DNA of 64,000 nucleotides, taken from contig JAFVCK010000022.1 in the NCBI GenBank assembly GCA_017479265.1, positions 1 through 64,000 on the forward strand, given 5' to 3'. Under the pieces are notes generated by a model. It searched no databases. It was not told the DNA's origin and saw only the letters and a program-made list of their open reading frames with translations. Origin of the DNA: Bacteroidales bacterium. Lineage in GTDB: Bacteria; Bacteroidota; Bacteroidia; Bacteroidales; UBA932. Of this stretch, positions 8,401 through 17,843 are shown piece by piece; within the stretch, counting starts at the first letter, position 1, and every line of letters begins with the position of its first letter. The position numbers and the translations under genes are program-made.

Positions 8401-9995
8401 CCAAGCAAGAAAGAGACACTTACCTGACCGCGTTCCTGGGAGTAGTCATAGGAATACTCGCGACCGTCACGGTCCAGGCCATAATCAACAAAGGCAAGGT
8501 ACGCGCCAGCTACCTGTCCTGGCAGAAACTCACATATTCCATGGAGCATATCCGCAAGAATTATGTGGACACCGTGGACATGGTCAAGCTAACCGACGCT
8601 GCAATCAGCGGGGCCCTTTCGGCCCTGGACCCGCATTCGGCCTACCTTCCCCCTGTGGAAATGGAAATCGCCGAGACCCAGCTGGCCGGGAATTTCGAAG
8701 GGATAGGCATACAGTTCAACGTGCCCAATGACACCGCCGTGGTGCTGGAAGTCATCAAGGGCGGCCCTTCCGAGAAGGTCGGAATGATGAAGGGAGACAG
8801 GCTGCTGAAAGTGGACGAGCGGGTGATAGCCGGAGTCAAGTTCCCCCAGGACAGCATGGTAAGGCTGATGAAAGGCCCCGCAGGGACCTCCGTCACGGTG
8901 ACCGTGCAGAGGGACAATGAAGTCATACCTTTCGACATTACCAGAGGCAAGATTCCCGTACACTGCGTGGATGCAGCATTCATGCTGGACGAAAGGACGG
9001 GATATATCAGGCTGTCAAAGTTCTCTTCCAACGCCCACCTGGAGGTGGATGCGGCGGCAAGGCAGCTTCTCGGACAGGGCATGAAGCGCCTTGTATTCGA
9101 CCTGCGGGACAACACCGGCGGCTATTTCCACCAGGCTCTGGAACTCTCCGACATGTTCCTTGACATGGACGAGGAAATAGTCTATCTGGAGGGTCTCCAC
9201 CGCCCCCGCGAGGACCACAAGGCCACGGGAAAGGGCATCCTGAAGGACATTGAGGTCTGCGTGCTTATAAACGAAAACACGGCTTCCTCAAGCGAGATAG
9301 TCTCCGGGGCCATACAGGACAACGACAGGGGCGTAGTGATAGGCCGCCGCTCGTTCGGCAAGGGTCTGGTGCAGGAACCTCTGCCCTTCAGGGACGGCTC
9401 CGCGATAAGGCTGACCATCTCGCGTTACTACACTCCCTCGGGGCGCTGCATACAGAAACCCTACTCCGACGACTACGAGTATGACATATACCGCAGATAC
9501 ACCAGCGGCGAGATGTTCACCAAGGACAGCGTGAAGATAGACTCTTCCCTGGCCTACAAGACTGTCCATGGCAGGACGGTATATGGAGGAGGCGGCATAG
9601 TCCCCGACGTGTTCGTTCCCGTAGATACGACAAGGGCCACGAACTTCTTCCTTGCCTGCAACCGCAAGGCCACCCAGATGAGGTTCGCCAACCGTTTCTT
9701 CGATTCCAACAAGTCCAGGATAACGGCCATAGATGACTTCGATACCCTGGAGAGGTATCTGGACGGTTGCGACATCAAGGGACAGTTCCTCGCTTTCGCA
9801 GCCTCAAGGGACGGCCTGAAACCCGCCCCGGGCGAATGGGAAAAGACGGAGTATTACCTCATGCCCCAGCTCCGGGCCCTTATCGGAAGATACTCCAAGC
9901 TCGGCGAAAACGCTTTCTACAAGCTCTATCTGCCTGTGGATGAAACGGTCAGGATAGCAATGGAAACGCCCTTCACGGTGTCTATTGGGCAATAA
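8397..9995 (+). CDS. S41 C-terminal processing peptidase (CtpA/Prc type)
   Basis: Periplasmic serine protease that trims C-termini. An N-terminal signal anchor (residues about 10-30) is followed by an S41 N-terminal helix region, a PDZ domain (about 85-170, GIGIQFNVPNDTAVV onward) and the protease core. The catalytic set follows CtpB spacing: S297 in TASSSE, K322 and Q326 in FGKGLVQ. The C-terminal 150 residues are an extension with no motif I recognise. Last gene of the sppA operon. Its 3' end overlaps the convergent tonB-like gene by 14 bases. Confidence 0.9.
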   Translation: MTKQERDTYLTAFLGVVIGILATVTVQAIINKGKVRASYLSWQKLTYSMEHIRKNYVDTVDMVKLTDAAISGALSALDPHSAYLPPVEMEIAETQLAGNFEGIGIQFNVPNDTAVVLEVIKGGPSEKVGMMKGDRLLKVDERVIAGVKFPQDSMVRLMKGPAGTSVTVTVQRDNEVIPFDITRGKIPVHCVDAAFMLDERTGYIRLSKFSSNAHLEVDAAARQLLGQGMKRLVFDLRDNTGGYFHQALELSDMFLDMDEEIVYLEGLHRPREDHKATGKGILKDIEVCVLINENTASSSEIVSGAIQDNDRGVVIGRRSFGKGLVQEPLPFRDGSAIRLTISRYYTPSGRCIQKPYSDDYEYDIYRRYTSGEMFTKDSVKIDSSLAYKTVHGRTVYGGGGIVPDVFVPVDTTRATNFFLACNRKATQMRFANRFFDSNKSRITAIDDFDTLERYLDGCDIKGQFLAFAASRDGLKPAPGEWEKTEYYLMPQLRALIGRYSKLGENAFYKLYLPVDETVRIAMETPFTVSIGQ

Positions 9996-10707
9996 ACTGA
10001 TACACGATGTCCCCGGCCTGACGTGCCGGGGCTTTTGCATCTTTGGAGAACTTGGACATTCTCGCGGCCCTGACGGCGAAGTCGCGAAGGCACTTGTCGG
10101 GCGAAGAAATTTCTTCCTGCACCTTGGCATCTATGACATCCCCGTTGTTGTTGACCTTTATAAGCACCGTCACCATTCCTCCCCCATAGCATCTGTAAGC
10201 GGGAATCGGCAGTCGGCTGGCCTTGCGGCCGTCAAGGGTATATGACACTACGGACGGGCCGGAATATTCCCGCACTTTCTTGTCCTCTTTCTTGACCGGA
10301 GAAACGGAGGCATAGTCCTCGTCCGGTTCATCGGGAGCAACCCCTCCCTTGAGGTCTTCCGCAAGACGCCTTGCGTCCTCGTAGAGCTTGTCCGCATCGG
10401 TCCCCCTGTCATCCTTGAGAGCGCTCCTGTCCGTAGCCACATTCCTGAACTGCACTCCTGAAGTGCCGGAAAGCAACTGGTCCAGCCTGCGGGATATGGC
10501 ATCGTCGAAGGCCTCTTCCTCGGCCTTCCGGGCAGCCTCGGCGGCCTTTTTTTCCATGGCCTCCTCCCGGCTGAAATCTATGACAAAGGAATTCTCCCCT
10601 CCCAGCACGGACGAAACTCCGGTCAGGAGCAAAATGATAATCACCGACAGATGCACAATCACGGTGATATACAATCCTGCCCTGTTTTCGTCGCTAATGA
10701 GGGCCAT
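9982..10707 (-). CDS. TonB-family energy transducer C-terminal protein
   Basis: Single N-terminal membrane segment (about residues 12-36), then an Ala/Glu/Lys-rich helical linker (REEAMEKKAAEAARKAEEEA) and a C-terminal TonB-like fold from about residue 165 (IPAYRCYGGGMVTVLIKVNN). This layout places the linker and C-domain in the periplasm, where TonB proteins contact outer-membrane receptors. At 241 residues it is a normal size. No ExbB/ExbD genes are nearby; it is the last gene after asnS and udk, three bases downstream of udk. Whether it energises transport or only binds cell wall is not shown. Confidence 0.82.
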   Translation of the reverse strand: MALISDENRAGLYITVIVHLSVIIILLLTGVSSVLGGENSFVIDFSREEAMEKKAAEAARKAEEEAFDDAISRRLDQLLSGTSGVQFRNVATDRSALKDDRGTDADKLYEDARRLAEDLKGGVAPDEPDEDYASVSPVKKEDKKVREYSGPSVVSYTLDGRKASRLPIPAYRCYGGGMVTVLIKVNNNGDVIDAKVQEEISSPDKCLRDFAVRAARMSKFSKDAKAPARQAGDIVYQFIAQ

Positions 10708-10710
10708 AGG

Positions 10711-11340
10711 CTACTTTTTCTTCTTTTCAAGATTATGCAGGGCCTCCTCTATCGTAGTGGTAATCACGTCGATGGCGACCTTGTTGTGCCCGCCCTGAGG
10801 AATTATGATATCCGCATAGCGCTTGCTGGGCTCTATGAACTGAAGGTGCATGGGCTTGACGGTGTCCTGATAATGGTCTATGGCCATTTCTATGGTCCTG
10901 CCGCGCTCCTCCATGTCCCGCACTATGATTCTCATCAGCCTGTCGTCGGAGTCCGCGTCCACGAATATCTTGATATTCATCTGGTCGCGAAGTTCCTTGT
11001 GCGTGAAGATGAGGATGCCCTCGACTATGATGACCTCCGCAGGCTCCACGGTCACGGTCTCCGTCTTGGAGCGGGAACAGGTAATGTACGAATACACGGG
11101 CTGTTCTATGGTGCGGCCCTGCTTGAGCTCACGAATCTGCTGGCACAGGAGCCTCCAGTCTATGGCATCGGGATGGTCGAAATTGATTTTCTGCCTCTCC
11201 TCCGGAGGAAGATGGCTGGAATCCTTGTAGTATGAATCCTGGGGAATGACAACCACCCTTCCGGTCAGTTGCCTCGTGATAGCCTTTACGACGGTGGTCT
11301 TGCCTGAGCCCGAACCACCTGCGATACCAATTACCAACAT
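10711..11340 (-). CDS. udk: uridine kinase
   Basis: Phosphorylates uridine and cytidine in pyrimidine salvage. P-loop GGSGSGKTT at residues 8-16, then the family's PQDSYYKD and FDHPDAIDW segments and a C-terminal RYADIIIPQGG. I start at ATG 11340, directly after the asnS stop (TGA 11344-11342), giving 209 aa; the frame is open 15 codons further into asnS but that extension is not conserved sequence. The C-terminus ends in a run of lysines. Middle gene of the asnS-udk-tonB-like operon. Confidence 0.93.
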   Translation of the reverse strand: MLVIGIAGGSGSGKTTVVKAITRQLTGRVVVIPQDSYYKDSSHLPPEERQKINFDHPDAIDWRLLCQQIRELKQGRTIEQPVYSYITCSRSKTETVTVEPAEVIIVEGILIFTHKELRDQMNIKIFVDADSDDRLMRIIVRDMEERGRTIEMAIDHYQDTVKPMHLQFIEPSKRYADIIIPQGGHNKVAIDVITTTIEEALHNLEKKKK

Positions 11341-11341
11341 A

Positions 11342-12742
11342 TCAGAATTCTGCGTTTTTAGGGGTCCTGGGGAAAGGAATGACATCCCTGATGTTGTTCA
11401 TTCCTGTGATGAACAGCAGCAGGCGCTCGAAGCCGAGTCCGAAGCCGCTGTGAGGAACGGTGCCGTAACGGCGGGTATCTATGTACCACTCCAGGTTCTT
11501 GCGGCTCATTCCCAGTTCGTCTATCCTCTGCTCGAGCTTCTCAAGCGAGGCCTCCCTCTCGGAACCGCCTATGATTTCGCCTATCTTGGGGAAGAGGACA
11601 TCCATTCCGCGTACCGTGCGCCCGTCCTCGTTCTGCTTCATGTAGAAAGCCTTGATATCCTTGGGGAAGTCTATGAGAATCACGGGCTTGTTGAAGTGTG
11701 TCTCCACCAGGTAGCGCTCATGCTCGCTCTGGAAATCGGTGCCCCAATGGACGGGATACTCGAACTTGTGACCGTTTCTGACGGCCTCTTCGAGAATCTC
11801 CACGGCCTCGGTGTAGGTCACCCTGCGGAACTCGATTCCGAGCACGCTGCGCAGCCTTTCGATAAGGCCGTCGTCGTACTTGTCATTGAGGAACTTGAGG
11901 TCGTCGTAGTTGTTGTCCAGGGCGTACTGCACCAGATACTTGACGAATTCCTCGGCAAGGTCCATGTCGTCGTTGATGTCGTAGAAGGCCATTTCGGGCT
12001 CTATCATCCAGAACTCCGCCAGATGCCTGGGCGTATTGGAATTCTCTGCCCTGAAAGTAGGTCCGAAGGTATATATTTCGCCGACTGCGGTGGCACCAAG
12101 TTCGCCTTCGAGCTGTCCGCTCACGGTGAGGCTGGTCTTCTTGCCGAAGAAATCCTTGCTGAAGTCCACCTTTCCGTTGTGTACGGGGACGTTGGCCAAG
12201 TCCATGGTGGTCACCTGGAACATGTCGCCTGCGCCCTCGGCATCGGACTCAGTGATAAGAGGGGTATTCAGATATACGAAGCCCTTGTCATTGAAGAACT
12301 TATGTATTGCAAAGGCCATTGCATGGCGAAGCCTCAGCACGGCACCGAAAGTGTTGGTGCGAAGCCTCATGTGGGCTACGCTGCGAAGATACTCGAAGGA
12401 GGTGTCCTTCTTCTGGAGAGGATAGCGCATGGGGTCGCAGTCGCCATAGACCTCTATGCTCCCGGCCTGTATCTCCACGGCCTGGCCGCTTCCTACGGAC
12501 TCCACGAGTTTGCCCGTCACGCCTATGCTGGCTCCGGTGGTTATCCTCTTTATCAGTTCCTCATCGAAACGGGAGGCATCAGCCACCACCTGGATGTTGT
12601 TCACCGAAGAACCGTCATTCAGAGCGATGAATTTAACCTGTTTGTTTCCTCTCTTTGTCCTCACCCAACCCTTTGCGAGTACTGTGGCTCCCGGGGCGGT
12701 CTTCAGAAGGTCCTTGACCTTGGTTCTTGCAAGCCTGTCCAT
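11342..12742 (-). CDS. asnS: asparaginyl-tRNA synthetase
   Basis: Class IIb synthetase charging tRNA-Asn. An N-terminal OB-fold ([19 protein letters not shown]) precedes the catalytic core with [15 protein letters not shown] motif 2 ([20 protein letters not shown]) and motif 3 [12 protein letters not shown]. The C-terminal [11 protein letters not shown] is typical of AsnS. I choose ATG 12742 (466 aa): the promoter's -7 box is at 12764-12771, so the longer frame starting at 12766 would begin upstream of the transcript. Head gene of a three-gene operon. A direct tRNA-Asn charging route is therefore present. Confidence 0.95.
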   Translation of the reverse strand: MDRLARTKVKDLLKTAPGATVLAKGWVRTKRGNKQVKFIALNDGSSVNNIQVVADASRFDEELIKRITTGASIGVTGKLVESVGSGQAVEIQAGSIEVYGDCDPMRYPLQKKDTSFEYLRSVAHMRLRTNTFGAVLRLRHAMAFAIHKFFNDKGFVYLNTPLITESDAEGAGDMFQVTTMDLANVPVHNGKVDFSKDFFGKKTSLTVSGQLEGELGATAVGEIYTFGPTFRAENSNTPRHLAEFWMIEPEMAFYDINDDMDLAEEFVKYLVQYALDNNYDDLKFLNDKYDDGLIERLRSVLGIEFRRVTYTEAVEILEEAVRNGHKFEYPVHWGTDFQSEHERYLVETHFNKPVILIDFPKDIKAFYMKQNEDGRTVRGMDVLFPKIGEIIGGSEREASLEKLEQRIDELGMSRKNLEWYIDTRRYGTVPHSGFGLGFERLLLFITGMNNIRDVIPFPRTPKNAEF

Positions 12743-12763
12743 ATATATTTCTTCAAATTCCCG

Positions 12764-12793
12764 CAAAATTACAAAAAAAACGCGTCATTGCAA
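12764..12793 (-). promoter_or_regulatory. promoter of asnS-udk-tonB operon
   Basis: Minus strand TTG (12791-12793), exactly 19 bp, TAATTTTG (12764-12771). The predicted start near 12757 leaves a 15-base leader and fixes the asnS start codon. Confidence 0.75.
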
Positions 12794-12847
12794 TTGCATC
12801 TGACGCATATTTTGAAAAAAGAGAATAATAGTGCCTGAAAACAACTT

Positions 12848-15151
12848 CTAAATCTTGACAAAGCGCTTGGATTCCCTGCGACCCGAGTATTCGGCTACAA
12901 GGGTATAGGCCCCCGGGGCAAGAGATGAAACATCCACACGCACCGGCGAGAACGCGCTTGCCTCCTCGCTAAGGCCCGCCACCTTGGCACCCGTAGAGGA
13001 ATACACCGTAACCGTCACATTTTCAGCTGTTTGAGTATCCGTACGCACATAGACCTCCGTAGTGGCCGGAGAAGGATACACGTCCAGCGGAGCGTCCGGA
13101 TTCTTCACTACCACATCCAGGACTACCGTTTCATTGGCCTCCACCTCGTCGGTAGCCGTTATCCTTATGCTGGTAATGCCGGCTGACACGGGGACTATCC
13201 TCAAAGTATTGCCCTCCAGCTCAGCCCTCGCTATATTCTCGTCCATCGAGCGCATCTGCATCTGGATATTGTCTCCGTCAGGGTCAGAGAACATGCCTTC
13301 TATGTCAGTTTCCACAGGCTCCCCTCCCCTTTTCAGAAGTACGGGGGCCGGCTGCTTTACAATAACCGGCTTCCTGTTGCCCCAGATGGTAAGGGAATGG
13401 GTTATGCTGGCGGAGGCTCCGTCATCGTTCCTGGCCGTAACCGTAAGTATCCTTTCGCCGGGGCTGGACTCGGCACCCAGAACGGTCACCTTGCCGTCCT
13501 CAAGGGAAGTGACCAGCCCGGAACCCGTTGCAGTGACGCTCAGAAGGGCATTGTTGGGGTCGGAAACGCTGAAGGTGAATTCCAGATTCTCCTTGTAGGA
13601 CATCTCCGAAGGCATGTCGCCCGTCCACTCTATCACGGGGTCCTTGACAGGAGCATTCACATCATATATGAAAGAAGCGTATGCATCCAGCTTGCGGCCT
13701 ATCTTCTTGGCGCTGGTGAAATAATTTGGGTCAGCACCGCGGATCAGCCTCTTCTTGCAATCGTCGGCGGTAAATCCCTCGCCTCCGAAATAGGATACCA
13801 GAAGGGCAGCAACTCCGCTGACATGGGGACAGGCCATGGACGTGCCCATGACGTCGCCTCCGCCGTAGGTGTTGTTGAGCAAGGTGCTGAAAATGCCCTG
13901 CTTGCCGTCTCCGCCGGGAGCTGCGATATCCACCCAGTCGCCCCAGTTGGAGTATGAAGAACGGTATCCCGTGGCACCGAAAGCGCCGACGCTGACGACC
14001 TGGTCGTATGAAACCAGAGGGTCAAAGTCGAAATCATCGTTGCCGGCCGCGAAGAACACTATTCCGCCCTTCATGGGGGAATCGGGCAGCTGGTTGCCGT
14101 CCTCGTCGCATCCGGCATATTTAATGAAATAATCAAGTGCAGCCTTGTACTCGGGAAGGTCGTTTATGGTGTATGACCTGTAGGCAGCCTTCTCCGAATC
14201 GGAAGTGTAGCCGTCGCCGTTGAGGTCTGGAGAGAAGCCCCAGCTGCACTGCAGTATGACCGCGCCGTTGTCGGCCGCGTACCTCATGGCCCTGTACACC
14301 TCCCCTAAACGTCCATATACATCGAAAATCTGGCAGGAAAGAATCCTTACTCCGGGAATTCCCCTGGCCGCATCGCCTCCGGCAACTCCGCAAACTCCTT
14401 TGCCATTGTTGTTTACGGCGGCTATGGTGCCGGCGATATGGGTGCCGTGTCCCTCGTACGGAACCAGAACGGGAGTGTCATTGTTGAAGTTCCAGCTGCC
14501 GCCCTCCATATCCAGTCCGGCCGGGACCACGTTGGCGGAAAGGTCCTCATGGTCAAGATACACGGCCTCGTCCAGAACGGCCACTATGACCTTGGGGTCG
14601 CCGACGGTGAACTCGTCCCATACCTTCTGTATATTGATATCGGCACCGGCATAACGGGGATTCACATAATGCCACTGGGAAGAGAAGAAGGGGTCGTTGA
14701 ACTTCCTTGTCCTCACAGGCATTTCCGCGTGGGCCGAAACGACTCCCGGAATGTCCCGTATGTCGGAGGCAGCCTTGGTGGAAGGGGTGCTCCCGTCGAA
14801 TTCTACATAATAGAAGCGGTGAAGTCCTTCCCTGCGGGCACGCTTGTCGAATCTGCCCTCGTCGGGGAACACCCTGCGAAGGGACTTTATCCCCATGCCA
14901 TCGAGGACGTTGTCCAGCTCGGAGGATTTGGTCACGAGGGAACCAGCCGCAACGGCCTTCTCGACGAGTTCAGCCGTGGGCTCGTCGAACTGCACCAGCA
15001 CCATTCCCGGAGTGTATACGTCATCCAGGGAACCGGGGGTCTGGGCCGAAGGGGCTGAAGGCATCTCCTCCCTGTGGCATGAACATGCAGCCGCGGCCGT
15101 CAGGACAATCGCTCCAAGATATGTCAGAATACGTTTCATAGCAATTTTCAA
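12848..15151 (-). CDS. secreted subtilisin-like protease with T9SS-type C-terminal domain
   Basis: S8 serine protease acting outside the cytoplasm. The N-terminus is a lipoprotein-like signal (LTAAAACSCHREE; Cys23 or Cys25). A propeptide-like region (GMVLVQFDEPTAELVEKAV) precedes the peptidase domain, whose triad is D194 (VAVLDEAV), H235 (GHGTHIAG) and S438 (GTSMACPH). After it come Ig/cadherin-like beta domains (about 490-685) and a final 80-residue domain (DVYPSPATTEVYVRT ... GAYTLVAEY ... RFVKI) of the type A sorting-domain kind used by type IX secretion. No T9SS machinery gene is in the window. It lies divergent from two surface lipoprotein genes. Start ATG 15139 is also possible. Confidence 0.88.
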   Translation of the reverse strand: MKIAMKRILTYLGAIVLTAAAACSCHREEMPSAPSAQTPGSLDDVYTPGMVLVQFDEPTAELVEKAVAAGSLVTKSSELDNVLDGMGIKSLRRVFPDEGRFDKRARREGLHRFYYVEFDGSTPSTKAASDIRDIPGVVSAHAEMPVRTRKFNDPFFSSQWHYVNPRYAGADINIQKVWDEFTVGDPKVIVAVLDEAVYLDHEDLSANVVPAGLDMEGGSWNFNNDTPVLVPYEGHGTHIAGTIAAVNNNGKGVCGVAGGDAARGIPGVRILSCQIFDVYGRLGEVYRAMRYAADNGAVILQCSWGFSPDLNGDGYTSDSEKAAYRSYTINDLPEYKAALDYFIKYAGCDEDGNQLPDSPMKGGIVFFAAGNDDFDFDPLVSYDQVVSVGAFGATGYRSSYSNWGDWVDIAAPGGDGKQGIFSTLLNNTYGGGDVMGTSMACPHVSGVAALLVSYFGGEGFTADDCKKRLIRGADPNYFTSAKKIGRKLDAYASFIYDVNAPVKDPVIEWTGDMPSEMSYKENLEFTFSVSDPNNALLSVTATGSGLVTSLEDGKVTVLGAESSPGERILTVTARNDDGASASITHSLTIWGNRKPVIVKQPAPVLLKRGGEPVETDIEGMFSDPDGDNIQMQMRSMDENIARAELEGNTLRIVPVSAGITSIRITATDEVEANETVVLDVVVKNPDAPLDVYPSPATTEVYVRTDTQTAENVTVTVYSSTGAKVAGLSEEASAFSPVRVDVSSLAPGAYTLVAEYSGRRESKRFVKI

Positions 15152-15167
15152 AATGTCGTTCGGATTG

Positions 15168-15197
15168 CAAATATAATGAAATCTTGAAGCATTTCAA
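15168..15197 (-). promoter_or_regulatory. promoter of subtilase gene
   Basis: Minus strand TTG (15195-15197), 19-bp spacer, TATATTTG (15168-15175), a full consensus match just upstream of the ATG. With the ATG at 15151 the leader would be only about ten bases; ATG 15139 would give about twenty. Confidence 0.7.
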
Positions 15198-15237
15198 GTA
15201 TTATTGTAACAAATTGTAAATAAAAATTCAAAACGTT

Positions 15238-15266
15238 TTGTATTTACGCGCAAAATGTTAACTTTG
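15238..15266 (+). promoter_or_regulatory. promoter of the BACON lipoprotein gene
   Basis: TTG (15238-15240), 18-bp spacer, TAACTTTG (15259-15266). Start of transcription near 15273, A-rich leader before ATG 15303. Back to back with the subtilase promoter. Confidence 0.65.
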
Positions 15267-15302
15267 CAAAGTTAAAAAGAAGTAAAACTTAAAAAATATA
15301 AT

Positions 15303-17831
15303 ATGAGATTCAACAAATTCTTTGCACTCCCGGCTGTAGCCGGTGTCCTTCTGAGCGTATTCTCATGCCAGAAACCCCAGGAACAGCAGGACCCCTCGCA
15401 GGAGCCTGATTCCAGCGCGGGCCCCGTCGCTCCCGGCACTCCGGTCATAAAGGCGGCCGACGCATCCATCAAGGCGGCCTCGGGCAGCTACGAAATTGCT
15501 TATTCCATAGACAACCCCGTCGAAGGCACGGCCCTGACCGCTGCCATGGACGCGGAGCAGGCTCCCTGGCTCAAGACCATAGGAGCCGACAACGGCAAGA
15601 TTACGGTGACAGTGGAGGACAACCTCTCCTCAGCCCGCACCGCCGTCCTCACCCTGTCATACAAGGGCGCTGAATCCGTCAACATCACCCTCACCCAGGA
15701 GCAGTGGGCATTCCCCGAGTTCGGGATAGAGATAAGCAACCTGACTCCTTTCGGAGCCACCTTCACGATTACCCGCAATGCCGGATATGACGGAGGATAC
15801 TTCTTCGAGGTCCTCAACAAGACCGCCTGGGACCGCTACGTCGGCGATGACAACAACCATATAGGCGAGTTCGCATTCGGTTCGGCCCTCTACGAGTCCG
15901 ACTACGCATACCTGAGCCGCATGAAGGAGTCCATGGGCCACAGTTCCATGGCCGAGATGTTCGCCATGCTCAAGAGCATGTACAGCTCCGACCCCACTAC
16001 TACGATGCCCTACTCCGGTCTCAGCGTCGATACCGACTACATGTTCATAGTATATGGTATGGACACCGACGGCAAGCAGACCACTCCCATGGCATTCTAC
16101 CAGTTCCGCACCGGATGGTCCGAAGAGTCCGGCCTTACTTTCTCGGGCAAGGCCACCGATGTCACCGAGAACTATGCGACCCTCACAGTCACCCCTTCCA
16201 ACAACGAAGAGTACTGGTACATGGACTGGGTGTCCGAGATTGACCTCAAGAAGGCTGGCGTGGACTATTCCACCGTCCTGCAGAATTCCTTGAAGAACGC
16301 CTCCGCCCTGCTGACGGCATATTCCGCTGAAGACATCCTCTGCAAAGGCCCCGAGACCCTTCAGGCATCCAACCTCATGCCCGGCACCGAGTACACGGTC
16401 CTGGCCTGGGGCATGAAGATTTCCTACGACGAGGGCGGCAAGGCTTCCATAGCCGCGACGACGGAGCCTCAGGTAGCATTCACCTTCAAGACGGAAGGAT
16501 ACCTGATTGTTGACGACTGCACCTTCAAGATCGACGTGCTGGAAGTCGAAGACATGGACATCCTGGTAAGGGTGACTCCTTCCAACCCGGAGACCATGTA
16601 TTATACAGCCTTCGTGGAGAAGAGCAGGATGGAGGGCTATGACGACGAGCAGGCCGCCCAGAGGATAATCAACATGGAGCAGACCCGGATCGACCAGAAC
16701 TACTATGACGCGATAGAGAACCTCAGCTGGGCAAACCTTCCCGGCATGGCCGGCGGCACCAAGGAAATCTGGGGCCGCCGCGACTATGGCTGGACCTTCG
16801 CTCCAGAACATACATACCGCATATATGTATTCGGCGTGGACCTCTTCGGAATCCGTTCCACCATCGTAGAGGCTATAGACGTGAATACCGCCAAGGCCGG
16901 ACAGTCCAAGAACCATTTCAACGTCACGATAGACAAGATAAACTGGCAGGGAATGACCTATACCGTCACTCCCGAAGTCGAGAGCGAATACTGGATGCCT
17001 TTCTTCATCGAGACTGCGGAACTCCTCCCCTACCGCCTTGCAGACGGATCCTTGGACGAGAAGAAAGTCATGCATGAGATTGAGGAATACTATGAGGACG
17101 AAATCCTCTACAACACCTACACCGGCAAGCGCAGCCTCTACCAGAGGGTAACTCCCGACACAGACTACACCCTGCTTGTGTTCGGTTATGCAGGAACAAA
17201 TACCACCAGAATGTACGAGTGGCCCATTTATGCTCCGAAGCCGCCGCTCGGACTCGGAAAGGCCGATATCGACCTCAAGTACGAACTCTTCCGCGGTGAG
17301 GACCTCTCCGCAATAGACCCCATACGCTGGCCTCTTGCAGACTACGAAGGCGATTGCATCATGATGATTGACATCACTCCTACGGATAACGCAACCCACT
17401 GGTATGTAGGCGTATGGCCTCCCGTCGAGAACTTCGTCAATGAAGGCGGGCTGTACTACCTCATGACCCTGGACATGAACGCCACCGTTTCCGCCGTTGA
17501 CCAGACCCAGTACAGGACTCGTCCCTGGTGGTACGGTTCCACCCAGAACTGGGAGTGGGTAGATGAAGAAGGCGATGTCGTCAAGCACTGGCCCTGGACC
17601 CTTTCCGGCTTTGCCGAGGACGAGGACGAGAACTACAGCGAGTGGCATTACGAGATGTTCATCCCCGTTCCTGTCCCCAAGGGCGAGGAGACCGGCAAAT
17701 ACGAAGTCGGTTACACCAAGGCATACGACTTCTGGTCAACCGGCAAGAACGTAAAGGTCTATTCCGCCAGAAAAGGTGCCGAAATCCCCGTGGAGCCGCT
17801 GCCCCGCAGGACATTCGGGCATGACAGATAG
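15303..17831 (+). CDS. BACON-domain surface lipoprotein
   Basis: Signal peptide with lipobox VFSC (Cys22), so lipid-anchored and probably surface exposed. After a Gln/Pro-rich linker, residues about 50-140 form a BACON-like beta-sandwich (ISYxI-type core, ending NITLTQEQW), a module common in Bacteroidetes glycan- and mucin-associated proteins. The remainder (to 842) consists of several fibronectin-like beta domains with repeated phrases such as YTVLAWGM, YRIYVFGVD and YTLLVFGYA. No catalytic motif was seen. It is 12 bases upstream of the collagen/LRR lipoprotein and likely co-expressed with it. The ligand is unknown. Confidence 0.8.
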   Translation: MRFNKFFALPAVAGVLLSVFSCQKPQEQQDPSQEPDSSAGPVAPGTPVIKAADASIKAASGSYEIAYSIDNPVEGTALTAAMDAEQAPWLKTIGADNGKITVTVEDNLSSARTAVLTLSYKGAESVNITLTQEQWAFPEFGIEISNLTPFGATFTITRNAGYDGGYFFEVLNKTAWDRYVGDDNNHIGEFAFGSALYESDYAYLSRMKESMGHSSMAEMFAMLKSMYSSDPTTTMPYSGLSVDTDYMFIVYGMDTDGKQTTPMAFYQFRTGWSEESGLTFSGKATDVTENYATLTVTPSNNEEYWYMDWVSEIDLKKAGVDYSTVLQNSLKNASALLTAYSAEDILCKGPETLQASNLMPGTEYTVLAWGMKISYDEGGKASIAATTEPQVAFTFKTEGYLIVDDCTFKIDVLEVEDMDILVRVTPSNPETMYYTAFVEKSRMEGYDDEQAAQRIINMEQTRIDQNYYDAIENLSWANLPGMAGGTKEIWGRRDYGWTFAPEHTYRIYVFGVDLFGIRSTIVEAIDVNTAKAGQSKNHFNVTIDKINWQGMTYTVTPEVESEYWMPFFIETAELLPYRLADGSLDEKKVMHEIEEYYEDEILYNTYTGKRSLYQRVTPDTDYTLLVFGYAGTNTTRMYEWPIYAPKPPLGLGKADIDLKYELFRGEDLSAIDPIRWPLADYEGDCIMMIDITPTDNATHWYVGVWPPVENFVNEGGLYYLMTLDMNATVSAVDQTQYRTRPWWYGSTQNWEWVDEEGDVVKHWPWTLSGFAEDEDENYSEWHYEMFIPVPVPKGEETGKYEVGYTKAYDFWSTGKNVKVYSARKGAEIPVEPLPRRTFGHDR

Positions 17832-17843
17832 AACTGAAGATTT

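Noticed and set aside
15657..17648. 663-codon antisense frame in the BACON lipoprotein gene
   Set aside because: Same effect of codon use. The plus frame has a signal peptide, promoter and domain structure; the minus frame has none.
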